DNA of 64,000 nucleotides, taken from NCBI RefSeq assembly GCF_002252585.1, contig NZ_NQLD01000012.1. One strand, given 5' to 3'. A model generated the notes under the pieces. It did no database searches. It saw nothing but the letters and a program-made list of their open reading frames with translations, and was not told the origin of the DNA. This stretch comes from Methanocatella intestini. Its GTDB lineage: Archaea; Methanobacteriota; Methanobacteria; Methanobacteriales; Methanobacteriaceae. A program made the position numbers and the translations under genes. Numbering within the stretch: position 1 is the first letter of the stretch; each line of letters opens with the position of its first letter. Below are positions 37,428 through 45,571 of the stretch, one piece after another.

Positions 37428-39992
37428 TTTATGTGCCTCTCTTTCAACTTTTTTACGGTTAAATGCTTTAGCTATTCTTTTTATTGCATCTAAATTTTTA
37501 ACATAGCTATCTAACCATGAAAATATATCTCCGGGATAGACCTGTATCTGATACTTTCTAAACAGTTTGTTTGATATATCAATCGGATCTTTTCCTTTAA
37601 GCCTTTCATTTATTATTACTTCAGATATTCCTTTCTGCAGGCAGTCACAAAATGGTCTGTCTTCACATTTGCATTTTAAGAAATCTGATTGAATATTAAT
37701 TAGAGCATCCTGGAATTTCTTGTCCAGCTTGCCGATTGCTTCACCTGATGAAATAATATCCAGTGTTGACTCTGCAAAAAGCCTTGTTGAAAATTTAATT
37801 TTTAAAGCATTTGCTATCTGATTATGAACAACTGAAGATAAATATGCATTTTCAAACATTTCCAGCTGCAGTCCAATAGCTAATATTTTTACTCTTAATT
37901 TATTAAATTTGTCTTTTTTCTTATAATACGGAGATTTTCTTAAATAGATTTTTAAATATCCCTTGTCGTCAATTGATTTTTTAATATAGCAGGCATCATC
38001 AAGTGATAAAAATGATACTGATACGGCACGGCCATATTTTGTTATGTTTAATTTATTTCCTACAATATCTATTAATCCCAAATCTTCCATTTCATTAATA
38101 GCTGTTTTAATATCTACAGGAATATTTATATTTCTATAGAATTTATTTAACTCGTCAATCGTTTTTATTGATCTTGAGGAAATATCCGCCAATATCTGTT
38201 CATATGAGCTTTCCTCATCATATTCTATAAATACATCTTCGCTGTCGCTTTCAAGTAAATCCAGGGCTTTTGCCTCTTCACTTTCACCGTCAAAGTCATG
38301 CCCTACTTCAGGTAAGAGATAAACTATTCCTCTGTCATGATAGCTTGGTCTTCCTGCACGTCCAAGCATTTGTGAAAATTCATTTGGGCCAATCCATTTG
38401 TTTCCCATGACCAATGAGTCAAATATAACCTGAGATGCTGGAAAATCAACTCCTGCTGCCAGTGCTGCTGTAGTTACAACAACTGATATTTTTCCCCTGT
38501 CAAAGTCCTTTTCTATTTTTTCCTTTTTATAATATGACAATCCTGCATGATAAGCAGCTGCATTAACTTTTTTATTTTGCAGGAAATTAGCTATTTTGTG
38601 AGTTTTTCGCCTTGAATTGGTAAAAATTATAGTTTGTCCTCTGTAACCTTTTTTAGATTTGGTATTGTATTCCCTTTTAGCCAGTTTTTGCATTATATGA
38701 TGTTTTGATGATTCTGATCTGATATAAACCAAATGACGCTCCAATGGAACAGGCCTTTGAGAATATTCAACTAATTTCATATTAAATTCATCAGCTAAAA
38801 AATCAGGATTTTTAACAGTAGCAGATAATCCTATAATTTGTGATTTGGGATATAAATGCTTGATACGTTTTATTAATCCGTTAAGTCTTGTTCCCCTGTC
38901 TTCATCATCAATCATATGAATTTCATCAATTAAAACTACACCTAAATTAGACAATAAAGCTGAGTTCCCGTTTCTTAAAAGATAATCCAGACCTTCATAT
39001 GTTCCAACAATTATATCTGCATCTTTAACATCACTGTCAGGTAATTTTAATTCACCTTTAGCTTTAACTCTATTCCTACCAACTTTAATAGCTACCTTTA
39101 AGCCTAATTTTTTATATTTTCTTTTAAAATCACGGTATTTCTGATTAGCCAGTGCCACCAAAGGTGTCAGGAATATAAATTTTTGGCCTTTCAGTGCTTT
39201 AGTTATTCCTGCAAGCTCACCAACTAAAGTTTTTCCGCTTCCTGTTGCACTTACAACCAGCAAATCCTGATTTTTTAAAAGACCTTCCTTAATGGCCAGA
39301 TACTGAACAGGCAATAGCTTTTCATTTCCATTTTTAATTAAAATATCCCTGAACTTATGAGGTATTTTAAGCCTTTTCATTGATACATCAGGTATTTTAT
39401 ACTTGGATTTTGTATCTACCCTGTCAAATAATGTTAAATTTCTGTTAGAAAGGGGATCAAACTTAGGTGATAAGACAGATAATGTTTTTTCCAGGTTTCC
39501 TGTTTTATCTAAAATATCTTTAAGGTTTCTGAATATTTTTTTATCAAAACCCTGAAGTTTAATTTCTCTTTTTATTGTTTCATATGCGCACTGTTCACAT
39601 ATTAACTGATTATTATGTTTATATGAAAATTCAGAGTTTACAATTGTAATATTTCCTTCAAATGCACAAAAATCACAAACTCTAGTGTGTCTTACCTTAA
39701 TATTCAGTGATTTAAGATAATTCCCAACTTCTTCATCCTTACTTGCTAAAAAAACAGCCTGACTCCTTAAAAGTTTAATTACTTCCTGAGGTGGAATCAG
39801 TTTCTCGGACAAATTAGATGAATCAGAATAATTATAGTCAGCTACAAATCTGGAAATAGCTATTGAATCATCATATTTTTTAAATTTAACAGTTCCAACA
39901 TATTCAGGTTCTCGTTTATTGTTTAATGCGCCTTTTGGAGAACCGATTGGGTATAATTTCCACTGTTTTTTTATTTTTTTAAGAATTATCAT
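37401..39992 (-). CDS. Ski2-like DEAD/DEAH-box helicase with zinc-binding insertion
   Basis: An 863-residue superfamily 2 helicase. Walker A SATGSGKT is at about 246-253, motif II is LIDEIH (about 355), motif III is GLSATV, and motif VI is MLGRAGRP. The order and the large C-terminal part fit the Ski2/Hel308-related archaeal helicases. An N-terminal region of about 110-150 carries two Cys pairs (CDFC...CEQC), a probable zinc finger, and the C-terminal region has another Cys cluster (CKCEDRPFCDC) before a helix-hairpin-like end. It probably acts in DNA repair or RNA remodelling; substrate cannot be read from sequence. ATG 39992. Confidence 0.85.
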   Translation of the reverse strand: MIILKKIKKQWKLYPIGSPKGALNNKREPEYVGTVKFKKYDDSIAISRFVADYNYSDSSNLSEKLIPPQEVIKLLRSQAVFLASKDEEVGNYLKSLNIKVRHTRVCDFCAFEGNITIVNSEFSYKHNNQLICEQCAYETIKREIKLQGFDKKIFRNLKDILDKTGNLEKTLSVLSPKFDPLSNRNLTLFDRVDTKSKYKIPDVSMKRLKIPHKFRDILIKNGNEKLLPVQYLAIKEGLLKNQDLLVVSATGSGKTLVGELAGITKALKGQKFIFLTPLVALANQKYRDFKRKYKKLGLKVAIKVGRNRVKAKGELKLPDSDVKDADIIVGTYEGLDYLLRNGNSALLSNLGVVLIDEIHMIDDEDRGTRLNGLIKRIKHLYPKSQIIGLSATVKNPDFLADEFNMKLVEYSQRPVPLERHLVYIRSESSKHHIMQKLAKREYNTKSKKGYRGQTIIFTNSRRKTHKIANFLQNKKVNAAAYHAGLSYYKKEKIEKDFDRGKISVVVTTAALAAGVDFPASQVIFDSLVMGNKWIGPNEFSQMLGRAGRPSYHDRGIVYLLPEVGHDFDGESEEAKALDLLESDSEDVFIEYDEESSYEQILADISSRSIKTIDELNKFYRNINIPVDIKTAINEMEDLGLIDIVGNKLNITKYGRAVSVSFLSLDDACYIKKSIDDKGYLKIYLRKSPYYKKKDKFNKLRVKILAIGLQLEMFENAYLSSVVHNQIANALKIKFSTRLFAESTLDIISSGEAIGKLDKKFQDALINIQSDFLKCKCEDRPFCDCLQKGISEVIINERLKGKDPIDISNKLFRKYQIQVYPGDIFSWLDSYVKNLDAIKRIAKAFNRKKVEREAHKLIKAIENG

Positions 39993-40044
39993 TATATAAT
40001 ATTATGTTGTTAAAGTTAATAATACTTTAAAAAAAAGTAGAAAT

Positions 40045-40908
40045 TTATTCGATATAATCGAATTTAGTTTCCATAACAACAATTATAACAAATCCAATAA
40101 CCGCCAGGATAATACAAGGCAGTAATGCAGTAAATGTAAGTGGAGTCGTATTTACAATATTTACAAAAGGAAGTTTCAGTGTACCGATCATGACACCAAT
40201 AAGAAATGCCATTGTAATACCTTCATGATGTTCAAGCAAATAATTTAAGATTTTGGAAAATCCTAAAATACCAATAAGGGCACCTGCACAAAATACAACA
40301 ATTTCACTTAAACTCATGGTCTTTAAAGCATTTAACATATACTCATACTGACCTAACAATAAAAGCAAAAATGATCCTGAAATACCCGGTAAAATCATTG
40401 CACAGATAGCTATTAAACCTGACATGAACAGTATCGGCAAAGTATGATTCATAGCTATTGGATTTAAACTTACAAAAATATATGCCAAAACAGCTCCAAT
40501 AATAGTAAATACTAAATGTTTAAGAGTAAGTTCATCCATTTGTCTGTATAACACATATGATGAAGCTATAATTAATCCTAAAAAGAAGGAATAAGTTAAA
40601 GCAGTGTATACGTCCATACAATAGGATATAACATTAGCTAATGTCAACATTGCAAGTCCAATACCGCATAATAATGGTATGAAAAATTTAAAGTCGATTT
40701 CATAGAATAATCTTTCTTTAAAACCATGTAAATCTCCTTTAAGTAATGGTTTTATGAAAGTAAAATTAATTGTACTGATTGAATGTACCAAACGTTCGTA
40801 AATACCTGTGATTAATGCAATTGTTCCTCCGGAAATTCCCGGAACAATATCTGCAGAACCCATAAGTATTCCCCGAATAAAAATTGAGAAAAAATCCATA
40901 AATTTCAA
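40045..40908 (-). CDS. DUF368 family polyprenyl-phosphate transporter
   Basis: A 287-residue polytopic membrane protein of the DUF368 family, members of which (PopT in bacteria) were recently linked to flipping undecaprenyl phosphate back across the membrane. The duplicated family signature is present: ADIVPGISGGTIALITGIYE (about 18-37) and MILPGISGSFLLLLLGQYEY (about 170-189). In an archaeon the substrate would be a dolichol-type phosphate used for glycoprotein or polymer assembly (inference). The start is a TTG at 40908, six bases after AGGTGA; the next ATG (40899) is too far from that site. It stands alone on this strand. Confidence 0.8.
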   Translation of the reverse strand: MKFMDFFSIFIRGILMGSADIVPGISGGTIALITGIYERLVHSISTINFTFIKPLLKGDLHGFKERLFYEIDFKFFIPLLCGIGLAMLTLANVISYCMDVYTALTYSFFLGLIIASSYVLYRQMDELTLKHLVFTIIGAVLAYIFVSLNPIAMNHTLPILFMSGLIAICAMILPGISGSFLLLLLGQYEYMLNALKTMSLSEIVVFCAGALIGILGFSKILNYLLEHHEGITMAFLIGVMIGTLKLPFVNIVNTTPLTFTALLPCIILAVIGFVIIVVMETKFDYIE

Positions 40909-41002
40909 AATATTTCACCTTAAATATTAGTTACTTCTAAAAAAGTGAACTTAAAATTAATATGTTATAACTTTATTAAATACTTTGTTGAAAAGAGAAA
41001 AT

Positions 41003-43894
41003 TTATTTGCTCATTTTCTCTTTAACAAGCTGTTTGGCATAAGGCGTGATGTTTTCACTAAGGATTTTTTGTAAGAACTCACCAGTATATGTTCCTGATT
41101 TAGCTATTTCTTCAGGAGTTCCGGTAGCTATTACTTTTCCACCACCATCTCCACCTTCAGGACCTAAATCAATAATATAATCAGCTGTTTTAATAACATC
41201 CAAATTATGTTCAATAACAACAACTGAATTACCTGCATCAGTTAATCTGGCAAGTACTGATAATAATCTTTTAATATCTGCAAAATGAAGACCTGTTGTA
41301 GGTTCATCTAAAATATATAATGTATTCCCAGTATTTGACCTTGAAAGCTCTTTAGCTAATTTGATTCTTTGAGCTTCACCACCAGATAAAGTAGTAGCTG
41401 GCTGACCTATTTTCATATATCCTAAACCTACATCAAGCAAGGTTTTAAGTTTCTTATGTATTTTAGGTATATGCTCAAAAAATTCCAATGCTTCTTCAAC
41501 AGTCATTTCCAAAACTTCATAGATATTTTTACCTTTGTAACGAATATCCAAAGTTTCCTCATTGTACCTTTTACCTCCACATACTTCACATGGAACAAAT
41601 ACATCAGCTAAAAAGTGCATTTCAATTTGTACAATTCCATCACCTGAACATGCTTCGCATCTTCCTCCTTTTACATTAAAACTAAATCTACCAGGTTTAT
41701 ATCCTCTGGCTTTAGCTTCAGGAGTTTCTGCAAATAAATCACGAATATCAGTGAAAACTCCAGTATAAGTTGCAGGATTTGATCTTGGAGTACGTCCTAT
41801 CGGTTTTTGGTCAATAGCTATGATTTTGTCAATGTTACTTACACCCTCAATTTTATCATAATCCCCGGCAAAAGTGAATTTGTTGTTTAATTTTCCGCTT
41901 AACCCTTTATATAGAATTTCATTGATTAAACTACTTTTACCAGATCCACTTACTCCAGTAACACATGTAAACTTACCTAAAGGTATTTCAACATCAATAT
42001 TTTTAAGATTGTTTTGTCTAGCTCCTCTGATTATAAGTGATTCACCATTCCCTGACCTGCGTGTTTGTGGAATTGGTATTGTTTCACGTCTTGAAATATA
42101 CTGACCTGTAACAGATTCATGAGACTCCATAATCTCTTCCGGAGTTCCGCAAGCAACTACTTTTCCACCGTGTTCTCCTGCTCCAGGACCTATATCTACA
42201 ACATAATCTGCAGACAATATTGTTTCTTCATCGTGTTCTACAACAATTAAAGTATTTCCCAAGTTTTTAAGTCTTTTTAGTGTTTCAATAAGTTTTACAT
42301 TATCCCTTTGATGAAGACCAATACTTGGTTCATCTAAAATATAGAGAACACCAACTAATCCGGAGCCTATTTGAGTAGCTAATCTGATTCTTTGAGCTTC
42401 ACCACCAGATAATGTACCTGATGAACGTGCCATTGATAAATAGTCAAGTCCAACATCTACAAGGAATTTAAGTCTTTGTCTGATTTCTTTTAAAACCTCT
42501 TTAGCTATGAACTGTTCCCTGTCAGTAAGTTCCAAATTCAAGAAGAACTGATATGAATCCTTAATTGACATTTCCACTACATCAGCTATTGATTTTCCGC
42601 CAACAGTTACAGCCAGTACTTCAGGACGAAGTCTTTTTCCATGACATACATGACATTTTCTGTCACTCATGAATTTGGAAATGTATTTCCTACTGTAATT
42701 TGATTTAGTTTCAATGTATAAACGTTCCATTCTCGGAATAACTCCTTCAAATTGACGATTAACCTGATAAGATTTATTTCTACGTTTAAATGAAAATGGT
42801 ATTTTATCATCACAGCCATATAATATTATATCCTGCTGTTCTTTAGTTAATTCATTAAATGGAGTATCCATACTAAAGTTAAAATGCTTTGATACTGCTT
42901 CCAGCATCTGATGATAATAATTTTCCCTTTTATTTGATTTTGCCCATGGAGTAACTGCTCCGTCATTTAATGAGAGATTTTTATTTGGAATAATCAAATC
43001 AGGATCAATCTCCATTTTAACTCCAATACCGTTACATTCAGGACATGCTCCCTGAGGCGCATTAAATGAAAACATTCTTGGAGTAAGCTCCTCAAAGTTT
43101 ATTCCGCAATCTACACAGGCAAAATGTTCTGAATATTTTTTCTCATAATCTCCATCATCATCTGAGAACAATACATTTATTAATCCGTCTGCAAACTCTG
43201 AAGCGGTTTCAAGTGAGTCAACCAATCTTCTTTTAAAGTCAACATCCTTTCTTATTTTAAGTCTGTCTACAACTACTTCAATGCTGTGTCTGTAGGTTTT
43301 TGGAAGGTCAATATCCTCTTCCAAATCTCTAATTTCATCATCTATTCTTGCCCTTACAAAACCTTTATTTCTCAAATCATTTAAAACATCTTTATGCTGG
43401 CCTTTTTTATCTCTAACAACAGGAGCCAGAATATGTATTTTTTTACCTTCCCCTTCTTCTATTATACTATCTCCAATCTGGCCTAATGTCTGGTGAGATA
43501 TTTCCTTTCCACATTTTGGACAATGGGGAGTTCCTATTCTTGCAAATAATAATCTAAGATAGTCATAAATTTCAGTAATAGTTCCTACTGTTGATCTTGG
43601 GTTTTCTTTTGTGGTTTTTTGGTCTATTGAAATAGCAGGAGACAAACCTTCAATATATTCCATTTCAGGTTTTTTCATTTGCCCTAAAAATTGCCTTGCA
43701 TAAGCTGATAGAGATTCAACATATCTACGCTGTCCTTCAGCATAAATTGTATCAAATGCAAGTGAAGACTTACCCGATCCGCTTAATCCTGTTATTACAA
43801 TAAATTCATCACGGGGAATAGCTAAATCTATATTTTGCAAATTATGTTCTTTAGCTCCTTTAATAATAATCTGTTTTTTAGAGTCTTTTGTCAT
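41003..43894 (-). CDS. uvrA: Excinuclease ABC subunit A
   Basis: The 963-residue damage-recognition ATPase of nucleotide excision repair; it loads UvrB at lesions. Two ABC modules are visible: Walker A GLSGSGKSSLAFDT near the N-terminus and GVSGSGKSSLINEIL in the second half, each with an LSGGEAQRI(R/K)LA signature and a LDEP(S/T)(I/T)GLH Walker B. Zinc fingers appear as CPKCG/CVDCG...CPEC, CHVCHG, and CEACSGDG...CEVCGG. Length is normal. AGGAGG precedes ATG 43894. uvrB lies 1.7 kb upstream on the same strand, separated by an oppositely oriented Rpn-type gene. Confidence 0.98.
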   Translation of the reverse strand: MTKDSKKQIIIKGAKEHNLQNIDLAIPRDEFIVITGLSGSGKSSLAFDTIYAEGQRRYVESLSAYARQFLGQMKKPEMEYIEGLSPAISIDQKTTKENPRSTVGTITEIYDYLRLLFARIGTPHCPKCGKEISHQTLGQIGDSIIEEGEGKKIHILAPVVRDKKGQHKDVLNDLRNKGFVRARIDDEIRDLEEDIDLPKTYRHSIEVVVDRLKIRKDVDFKRRLVDSLETASEFADGLINVLFSDDDGDYEKKYSEHFACVDCGINFEELTPRMFSFNAPQGACPECNGIGVKMEIDPDLIIPNKNLSLNDGAVTPWAKSNKRENYYHQMLEAVSKHFNFSMDTPFNELTKEQQDIILYGCDDKIPFSFKRRNKSYQVNRQFEGVIPRMERLYIETKSNYSRKYISKFMSDRKCHVCHGKRLRPEVLAVTVGGKSIADVVEMSIKDSYQFFLNLELTDREQFIAKEVLKEIRQRLKFLVDVGLDYLSMARSSGTLSGGEAQRIRLATQIGSGLVGVLYILDEPSIGLHQRDNVKLIETLKRLKNLGNTLIVVEHDEETILSADYVVDIGPGAGEHGGKVVACGTPEEIMESHESVTGQYISRRETIPIPQTRRSGNGESLIIRGARQNNLKNIDVEIPLGKFTCVTGVSGSGKSSLINEILYKGLSGKLNNKFTFAGDYDKIEGVSNIDKIIAIDQKPIGRTPRSNPATYTGVFTDIRDLFAETPEAKARGYKPGRFSFNVKGGRCEACSGDGIVQIEMHFLADVFVPCEVCGGKRYNEETLDIRYKGKNIYEVLEMTVEEALEFFEHIPKIHKKLKTLLDVGLGYMKIGQPATTLSGGEAQRIKLAKELSRSNTGNTLYILDEPTTGLHFADIKRLLSVLARLTDAGNSVVVIEHNLDVIKTADYIIDLGPEGGDGGGKVIATGTPEEIAKSGTYTGEFLQKILSENITPYAKQLVKEKMSK

Positions 43895-44226
43895 AATAAC
43901 CTCCTAGTAATAATTATCCAATACTCCATTATTAAATATTAATCTAAGAGCATTTGAAAAATAAAACATTCGTAATGTATCAAACAAATATTAGATGTTT
44001 TTATATATAAATATATCTAATCATTTTTCCACTTAATATTTTGGAATTGTATCCGCGCCACTATTATAAAAACTATTAAAATATTGATTTAAAAGTGTTA
44101 AATTTACTCAAAACTGTTTTATTTAAGTTATTTACAACTTAACAACTTATATAGTGGTCAATACAAAGTATTAGTGTATTTTATCAAATCGATTTATAGA
44201 ATACTAAACAATTAAGGAGAGAAAAA
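43895..44226. other. Divergent 332-base intergenic region (uvrA / Rpn-type gene)
   Basis: No coding frame. It must hold the uvrA promoter on the minus strand (a TATA-rich run at about 43999-44016 is the best candidate) and the promoter of the Rpn-type gene on the plus strand. The rest is unstructured A+T-rich sequence. Confidence 0.5.
44145..44154 (+). promoter_or_regulatory. TATA-box candidate for the Rpn-type gene
   Basis: ACTTATATAG lies about 75 bases upstream of ATG 44227. A strong ribosome binding site, AAGGAGA at 44214-44220, sits six bases before the start. The TATA assignment is by motif only. Confidence 0.35.
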
Positions 44227-45159
44227 ATGATTTATCAAAAACAGGATAAATTAATAAAAGGATTAGCAAAATATTATGGTCAAGACCTCTTTGATTATTT
44301 AGAAGCATTAGAAAAAGAAACAGATGAAATACATGAACCATTGCCTTGTACAAAAATTAAAAAGGTATATTCTACAGAATTAATAACACCTAATTTTAAG
44401 GGTTTATTAATGGATTTTGTATATGAAATGGTTGATGATTCATATATCCATTATGAACATTACAGCGGTAACTTAACTCATGGTAATCTTACCCATACTG
44501 GACGTTACGACATGGAATTACACGAAGAAACTGGAAAACCCATAAATACGATTATAATATCTACAGGCAATCCAAACAAATCAGAAACAGAATGCTGGAT
44601 TGGAAAAGTAAATAAATATACGCCAATAAGAATAATTTTTCTAAAAAAATATCCCGGAGACCAAAGATTAAAGAATGTTAAAATCAAAATAGAAAATAAC
44701 AAAAAACTAACAACTTTTGACATATTAGATTTAATTTTCATACCATTTTTAAACACAACCAAAAATTCTGAAGAAATAGTTAAAGAAATCTGCGGTTATG
44801 TTAGCAAAATTACCAAAATAACAACCAAACAAACTAAAATATTAACATGGGGACTTTGGCTAACAACAGAAATATTCATAAAAAACCCAGAAACATTAGA
44901 AAAGGTGAGAACAATGAGTATTCTAAAAGGAGAAAGCATAAACGAAAAACTACACAACAGAGAAATAGAACTTAGACAAGAAGGAAAACAAGAAGGAATA
45001 AAAGAAGGAAAACAAGAAGGAATAAAAGAAGGAATAAAAGAAGGAAAACAAGAAGGAATACAAGAAGAAAAAACAAATATGAAAAACACAATAAAAACTC
45101 TTGAAAACGAAGGAAAAACCTCCGACGAAATATTAAAAACACTAAAAACAACTTTCTAA
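44227..45159 (+). CDS. Rpn-type PD-(D/E)XK nuclease/transposase-family protein
   Basis: A 310-residue protein with the layout of the Rpn (recombination-promoting nuclease, formerly transposase_31) family. The N-terminal half has an alpha/beta nuclease-like core with an acidic residue in LLMDFVYEMVDDS and a GRYDMELHEETGKPINTIII strand pair. A helical middle follows, and then the family's characteristic charged tail. That tail (about 248-280) is a run of EG-K/I-x-x-EG repeats predicted to be a long helix or coiled coil. The active-site assignment is tentative. Rpn proteins in E. coli are DNA nucleases that promote RecA-independent recombination. It lies opposite to the uvrB and uvrA genes it separates. 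Confidence 0.65.
   Translation: MIYQKQDKLIKGLAKYYGQDLFDYLEALEKETDEIHEPLPCTKIKKVYSTELITPNFKGLLMDFVYEMVDDSYIHYEHYSGNLTHGNLTHTGRYDMELHEETGKPINTIIISTGNPNKSETECWIGKVNKYTPIRIIFLKKYPGDQRLKNVKIKIENNKKLTTFDILDLIFIPFLNTTKNSEEIVKEICGYVSKITKITTKQTKILTWGLWLTTEIFIKNPETLEKVRTMSILKGESINEKLHNREIELRQEGKQEGIKEGKQEGIKEGIKEGKQEGIQEEKTNMKNTIKTLENEGKTSDEILKTLKTTF
44977..45069 (+). repeat. 12-base repeat run in the Rpn-type gene
   Basis: About seven to eight copies of a 12-base unit, alternating ...GAAGGAAAACAA and GAAGGAATAAAA, encode repeated EGKQ/EGIK tetrapeptides. A shorter version (about three units) is present in the downstream partial copy, so unit number differs between the two. Confidence 0.85.
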
Positions 45160-45221
45160 AAAAATAATAAAATACTTTAAAAAAAGACAAAAAAAATTTA
45201 GAACCCTCTATAAAATAATAT

Positions 45222-45494
45222 TAAACCCACTTGCTTTGATTAACAACAAAAAAAATCCTAAAAAAAAATCTCAAACCATTAGAAAAGGTGAGAACAATGA
45301 GTATTCTAAAAGGAGAAAGCATAAACGAAAAACTACACAACAGAGAAATAGAACTTAAACAAGAAGGAATAAAAGAAGGAAAACAAGAAGGTATACAAGA
45401 AGAAAAAACAAATATGAAAAACACAATAAAAACTCTTGAAAACAAGGGAAAAACCTCCGACGAAATATTAAAAACACTAAAAACAACTTTCTAA
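45222..45494 (+). pseudogene. Decayed tandem copy of the Rpn-type gene 3' end
   Basis: Bases 45279-45494 repeat 44897-45159 almost exactly (TLEKVRTMSILKG region to KTLKTTF). Weaker similarity reaches back to about 45222, where the Trp codon of the intact gene (in LTWGLWLTT) is replaced by TGA at 45237-45239. The copy has fewer 12-base units and no nuclease core. An ATG at 45288 could in principle express a 68-residue coiled-coil peptide. Confidence 0.75.
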
Positions 45495-45511
45495 AAAAAA
45501 ATAAGTTCTAG

Positions 45512-45553
45512 CTGTCCATTAAATAAAATGCAAAAATTAAAATTAATGGACAG
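45512..45553. terminator. 11-bp inverted repeat between convergent genes
   Basis: CTGTCCATTAA (45512-45522) and TTAATGGACAG (45543-45553) are perfect complements around a 20-base loop. It lies between the Rpn-type fragment and the 3' end of uvrB. It may act as a two-way terminator, or be a relic of the end of an inserted element. It is followed by no long U-tract on the uvrB side. Confidence 0.45.
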
Positions 45554-45571
45554 TTCCCATTTTAAATTATT

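Noticed and set aside
41488..42104. Plus-strand frames within uvrA
   Set aside because: Antisense to conserved UvrA zinc-finger and ATPase segments; clearly shadows.
44796..45445. Minus-strand frames with repeated Phe-Ile-Pro-Ser-Cys-Phe sequence
   Set aside because: They are antisense shadows of the 12-base repeats in the Rpn-type gene and its copy.
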